A DNA stretch of 64,000 nucleotides, from assembly GCA_028583405.1 (NCBI GenBank), contig CM053263.1, positions 1,405,215 through 1,469,214 of the forward strand, read 5' to 3'. The notes under the pieces were generated by a model. That model did not search any database. It had not been told where the DNA came from and saw nothing but the letters and a program-made list of their open reading frames with translations. The DNA comes from Pogonophryne albipinna (taxonomy: Eukaryota > Chordata > Actinopteri > Perciformes > Artedidraconidae). Positions 1 through 64,000 of the stretch are shown here, piece by piece. The translations under genes and the position numbers were made by a program. Within the stretch, counting starts at the first letter, position 1, and the number at the start of each line of letters is the position of its first letter.

Positions 1-500
1 GCTTTTTATAATAAAATTCCTTCTTTTTTTGCATCAAGAGAGAATAAGCTGTCATGATGCCAGTCATAATGTCTAATCCATGGGAGTCTTGCTGCACTGT
101 CTTCAAGTGTCCAAAATACCTTCTCTTCACAGGGTTTTAAATGAACTCTTTTCGGGGGATGTAAGCTTGTAACCTTCCCTTACATGCTGATGGTGTTTAA
201 AGTTGAATACAGCCGGTCAGATACGCTGCCATGTGGCCCATTAAGTGACTCTGACAAATACTATAAATGCATTATCCCAGCAGGGATCCTGCAGAAGGAT
301 ACAGTTCCATCTGTTGGGAACTTTCACTGAGGATCTAACCCCTTCCCTCTGCCCCTCCTCCCTTCCCTCCTAACCTCCCTTACTGCTCTCTACTCGGCTT
401 CTTTTCCTCCCTCCATCTTTACCTGTCACCTCACACCCTTCTCCCTTGCATTCCTCCTTTGTCTCCCCTCCTGTGTCTCACGCCTCCGTCTCTCCACCAG
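1..500 (+). other. Intron end upstream of the IS6 exon
   Basis: No coding segment is recognised here. Positions 340-500 are a pyrimidine-rich stretch leading to the acceptor at 499-500. I looked for an alternative IS6 exon and did not find one. Confidence 0.6.
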
Positions 501-59718
<59,218 letters not shown>

Positions 59719-59990
59719 GAATAGTGAAGGGTTCGATTGGCCAACTGGCCCCTCTGACATCATCAGAGACTGACGCCTGTCAGTGCTGGGTAACAGCGCC
59801 GAAGCTGGCTCTGTCTGTCCCCCCCCACACACTCACACACTGTCTGCCTCTCTGCCAGACCAACTGCTCTGGACAATGGCGGCCAGTGACGCAACCTTAA
59901 ACACCGGGTTATGACTCTGTTAGTTTGTATGTGTGTGAGTGTTTGTAGTCAAGTATACCACACTATACTCTATACTATCTGAGTGTATGC

Positions 59991-60075
<85 letters not shown>
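59991..60075. repeat. (GT)n microsatellite in 3' UTR
   Basis: About 85 bp of GT with one TTT interruption near 60058. Confidence 0.96.
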
Positions 60076-61704
60076 AGAGATCTATGATTTTCTCTATTTG
60101 TACGTAAGTGCGTGTGTTCTCCACACGTGTCTGAGTGTGTCTCTAAAGTGCCTCACAGTTTTATCATGTCCTCAAAGTGTGAAAAGCAGATGAGTAAAGA
60201 AAAGCAGAAAAGGTCAGGGGAAAGTAGGGATGGGGAAAGGTAGAAAGGAAACAACAGAAGCAGGAAGTACTTGTATTGACTTCCTGCAGTCAACATAGTG
60301 TGGTAATTGTTTTCATTTCCTCTGCCTACTTTGGTGTTGTGTTATTGTTGTTTGTCTGGCCGCCATGAAGCCAGGTAGGGGACAGCAGACCAGCCTGTGA
60401 GGGGGTCAGTTAAGAATTTAAATCTGACCGCACCCACCACTCGTGGTCAAAGGTCAACTCCTCCTTCTCGGTTCACTGATGATGAAGCGCTGTATTGAGT
60501 AAACAGGGGCGAGGAAAACCCTGTTTGAAATCGAATTTCTCTTCCTCTTCCAAAGCTAAGGAACTTTGGAGCACAGCCCTGCCAGCCTGAGGGGGGGATT
60601 AAGGTGACACACCGCCCCCTGCCAAGGGGGAAGGATTTGAGGGATGGACCAACAGCCACAACAAAGCTCCTGTTAGGCGCCACGGGCAGAGCGACACACT
60701 CTGGCCAACAGGAAGCTAGCCAGCCCTTTCACCCGCTGGTCAGTAAGATGTCAGCAGGAGAAAAACTCACCTTGATCTGGCTCCACCTCCTCCGCCACTT
60801 TTCTTGTTTGGCCACGCCTACTTCCTGCCTCAAACAGGAAATGGGAGGAGCATTTGGTGGCTAAGCAGACACAGCGAGACCCCTTTTCTGCCTCATACCT
60901 CACCGCTCCTCACTCCTCCCTCTCTCCTTCCTCACTCCTCTTTGGATACTCTACCATTCCTCTCGCTCCTACGCCGGGATTTTGCTTTTTTTCACCCTGG
61001 GGAGGTGAGTGAGAACACGGCAACAGAGATGGAGGGTTGAGAGAGCTGGAGTGACCGATTGAAAGAAAACTGACTCTGGGCATGGATCTACAGAGGATCT
61101 GTCCATCAATCAACCTCACTTCCTTCTCCGAGACCCTCCTCTTCCTCTCAGCGTGGAATCCTATTGGATTTGCTGCCACACACTCTCCCTACAGAAACGC
61201 CCACTATGTATTTAACAGTTGAATATTGTGCAAAACTGGCTAGCCATGACTATTTTGTTTTAAATTCATGATGTTATTGGTTTAATTTATCCTTGATTTG
61301 TTTGCACAATCGGGGTGCTGGTCTTATAAATGTATTTTTGCTTGGTTTATTTTAGGAGAATTTTAAGAGGTTTTAAGTATTGAAGCAGGGCGTAGTGTTT
61401 GCGTGCGAGTGTATAACTATATTTGTGAGTGCGGGTGTGTGTCTGCGTTTTAGTACAGAATGTATGTACGTACGAATGTGTGAGATAGCGTGTGTATCTA
61501 CAAGGGGGGTCTTTCTCTCTAAAAGTATGCACCTTTTACAGATTGTATCTATTTATTTATTTATTTTTCCCAGAAGAGAAAAAAATGTATGTTAGGATAT
61601 GCGTTTCTTTCTGTGCGTGCCTGTGTCCGAGCGGTTACTTATGTATTCTAAAAAGCTGCTTTTAAGCCTAGACAGTAAATTAAGGTAGCATTACAAGTAT
61701 GGTA

Positions 61705-61829
<125 letters not shown>

Positions 61830-62372
61830 ATAATGGGCCTCCTTAACACAGGGTTACCATGGACAGGCATGCTTCCAAAGCTTTGTGATTTCTTTAGCAC
61901 GGTTTTTACTTTTTCGCCAAGCTGCACAGCCACTCTATCGTGGAAAATGACTCATTCAAAAACGTTTCTTTATGTCTGTGCTTAGAGGCGGTCAGGTCTC
62001 CAGCAGGGTGGGAGGGACGGTTCAGTTTACAGTGGTAATGAATCTGGGCATTGCAGCTTGGCTAAAAGGGAACAGGCCTTTTGGCACTTGCTGCTGTTCT
62101 TCTTTATGGTGGATGGTTGCTCTGAATGGTAGAAGCACCACATTCATACTGCCACAGGGACGCCTCATTATGAAGTGGAGGGGGGGGGGGGGGGGTGACA
62201 CCCTGATCGCTCGACTGTAACACACCATTATCACATGATCTCCTCATTTCATCGTAGTTTAAACTCCAAATGAACTATTAGGGCTGGTTTACAGATGCTG
62301 CAAGACTTCTGAAACACATCTCTTTCTGTCTGCTCATGTCACAAAGTATTATGATTTAGTCTTATTGTCAGA

Positions 62373-62378
62373 AATAAA
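62373..62378 (+). terminator. cacna1c: Poly(A) signal AATAAA, likely for cacna1c
   Basis: GAAATAAAACAGC is followed by a T-rich stretch, CTTCCTTTTTGTACCC. It is the first canonical hexamer I found after the stop codon. Confidence 0.55.
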
Positions 62379-62395
62379 ACAGCTTCCTTTTTGTA

Positions 62396-64000
62396 CCCTG
62401 ACAGCTCATTTACTGTCAGTTGATAAGATGTGATAATTGTTGGGTTAACGTGCTAAATGATTGGATCAGAAAACTACTGTCAGCTTGGAGAGACGTTTTG
62501 TCCTGGATTATCCCCTGGTGCGATTTTTGTGTTTTCATTTTCTTCTAATGGCTTTTAGGTAGCATGCTGACAACTTTTGACTGACCTTTCTCACTTATAG
62601 TTTCACATGAGATAAGGAATGACCACGGTACACAGTTCTGGACTTCAGTTCACAGGTCTCACCTTGGTAATGTATCTTCTCCAAAAAGAAACATTCCTTA
62701 TGTCACACACATCCTTGGTGCCAACCGTCACATTTATTAAACAACATGAAGGTATTACAAACTGAAAATAATGAAGTTCATTTCTCTGAAATGTTATATT
62801 ACAAGTTATACTATAGCCACTGAAATGTTGGAAACACTATTGATGTCACCACCACAATCCAGATGTCAGCTGGACACTAAGGTAGTATTCAAAGTCATGC
62901 AGATACACCTCAGAGAGTAAGAAAGGCAACATTATCTTGAGTTAAAAACTGTACTTTTCAACTGAAATTCAATTGTCTTATAAGATCTAAAGGAAATCAA
63001 ATATTTTGCGATATATTATCTCTAAAAATCTCACTTAATCCCAGAGACATTGTCACTTGTCAATTTATTACCATTTGTTTTCTCTTTCATTTGCCGTTGA
63101 GGACTCATTCCTACATGTTGAGCAAAGCAGCTTATGGCAGGGAAGGGTACGTATGATCACACTGCCATACACTGCATCCTGTGCCAGTAACAGACTTTAT
63201 TATGCAAACTAAATGTGAATGTTGGACGTGTTCTTAGTGGCAGTGCTATTGTTGTTTTGTGGTTCAGACCATACTGCAAACCCTGAGGAAGTCTTTGTTG
63301 TCAAAGGAATACCCCCCCTGACATTTACTCTGATTTCTATTTTCCTTTCCTCCTTTAAAAAACATCTCCAGTATTTCTGTCTTCTGTGACTCGAAAATCA
63401 CCACCTCATGGAAATAGTACTTTTATTCAAATAGCTTGGTACCATAAGCTCACATCAGTTTCAGTATGAGCTGCTTTTAGTCAAACAAAACGTCTGAAAG
63501 TTAGAAAAGCAGGTCAAGCTTGTGTGTGCAGGGAAGCATCTGTGTTTAGCATTCTAACTTTAAAGATACAAATAAATCACACTTTGTGTTTTGGTTTTTG
63601 ATTACACACTTTGTCGGATCAGCCCTAGTAAAGTTGAATTATCAATTGAAAAGATATAATTAGTAGTAATCCTGGTTATTCATGCCGATTGACTTGATAT
63701 ACCTAATATCTATTAGGTCCAAATCCTCAATACTTCTAAATGTAACCAGCAGACACCTGTAGAGTAAGGTAGCACTGTGTGTGTGCAAGCTGCTACAGAG
63801 AACTGTCTGCTTCCATCTGTTCAACAGCTGTCAACGTGAAGGCAGTTATGCTAAGAGTATTGAATGACGATAGTATGAATCAATAATGATCAGAACCAGT
63901 CCAGGACCAGTGAAAGATAGGATGGGAGGATTTACATTTGTATGGCTTTACATAGTTATTTGTCACAATCATAAATGCTTTGAGGATTAAAGAACATAGA
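62396..64000. other. Downstream flank, no coding segment seen
   Basis: The sequence is A/T-rich with no open frame of interest on either strand. It could be the 3' UTR of a convergent minus-strand gene. In mammals DCP1B lies in that position, but nothing here identifies the gene. Confidence 0.5.
62733..62738 (-). terminator. Poly(A) signal on the minus strand, possible convergent gene
   Basis: TTTATT reads AATAAA on the minus strand. On that strand it is followed by a G/T-rich downstream stretch (GGTTGGCACC...GGATGTGTGTG). This suggests the 3' end of a neighbour transcribed toward cacna1c. Confidence 0.4.

Noticed and set aside
1..500. Search for the alternative IS6 exon (MNDAMGFELP type)
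   Set aside because: No such coding segment is present. If it exists it lies upstream of the window.

Overview
The window is a vertebrate genomic segment, almost certainly from a teleost fish. It carries one large gene on the + strand that I recognise: the middle and 3' part of cacna1c, the pore-forming alpha-1C subunit (Cav1.2) of the L-type voltage-gated calcium channel. The fish assignment rests on the residue differences from mammalian Cav1.2, on compact intron clusters, on long (GT)n arrays, and on interspersed repeats typical of teleosts, such as hAT-type non-autonomous transposons and LINE tails reading GATACTTTATTGATCC. The 5' part of the gene (N-terminus and IS1 to the domain I pore loop) lies upstream of the window.

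I placed 44 exons by reading conserved protein segments and checking each AG acceptor, GT donor and codon phase. One pair is mutually exclusive (IVS3: 36885-36968 and 37787-37870). Counting one of the pair, the coding segments add up to 5499 nt, which is 1832 codons plus a TAG stop at 59716-59718, with every junction in phase. Four further in-phase cassette exons are proposed: 8274-8354 and 10001-10057 (I-II linker), 29217-29231 (IIIS3-S4 microexon) and 42933-43004 (serine-rich IVS3-S4 linker).

Layout: 501-604 is IS6. 5300-15103 is the beta-subunit-binding I-II linker with two cassette candidates. 15104-20611 is an intron with a 2.7 kb pyrimidine-only satellite. 20612-24219 is domain II, with a probable U12-type intron at 23693-24104. 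24794-25617 is the II-III linker. 25781-33179 is domain III. 33678-47893 is domain IV, with the alternative S3 exons and S3-S4 cassettes. 49246-50587 completes the domain IV pore and S6 and enters the EF-hand. 50687-53409 holds the EF-hand, pre-IQ and IQ calmodulin-binding regions. 54231-59718 is the distal C-terminus with an RRSS phosphorylation-type motif, the distal regulatory segment and a VTSL end. A 3' UTR of about 2.7 kb follows, and its best poly(A) signal is at 62373. A poly(A) signal in the opposite orientation at 62733 suggests a convergent neighbour that begins in the last 1.3 kb.

The introns hold several complete non-autonomous DNA transposons with target-site duplications: a TTAA-flanked element at 2032-3234 with a second element nested in it, and hAT-type elements at 11132-12731, 27624-28827, 49489-50025 and 51064-52144. 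There are also three copies of one fold-back repeat and at least seven long (GT/CA) arrays. I see no tRNA, rRNA, CRISPR array or prokaryotic feature.
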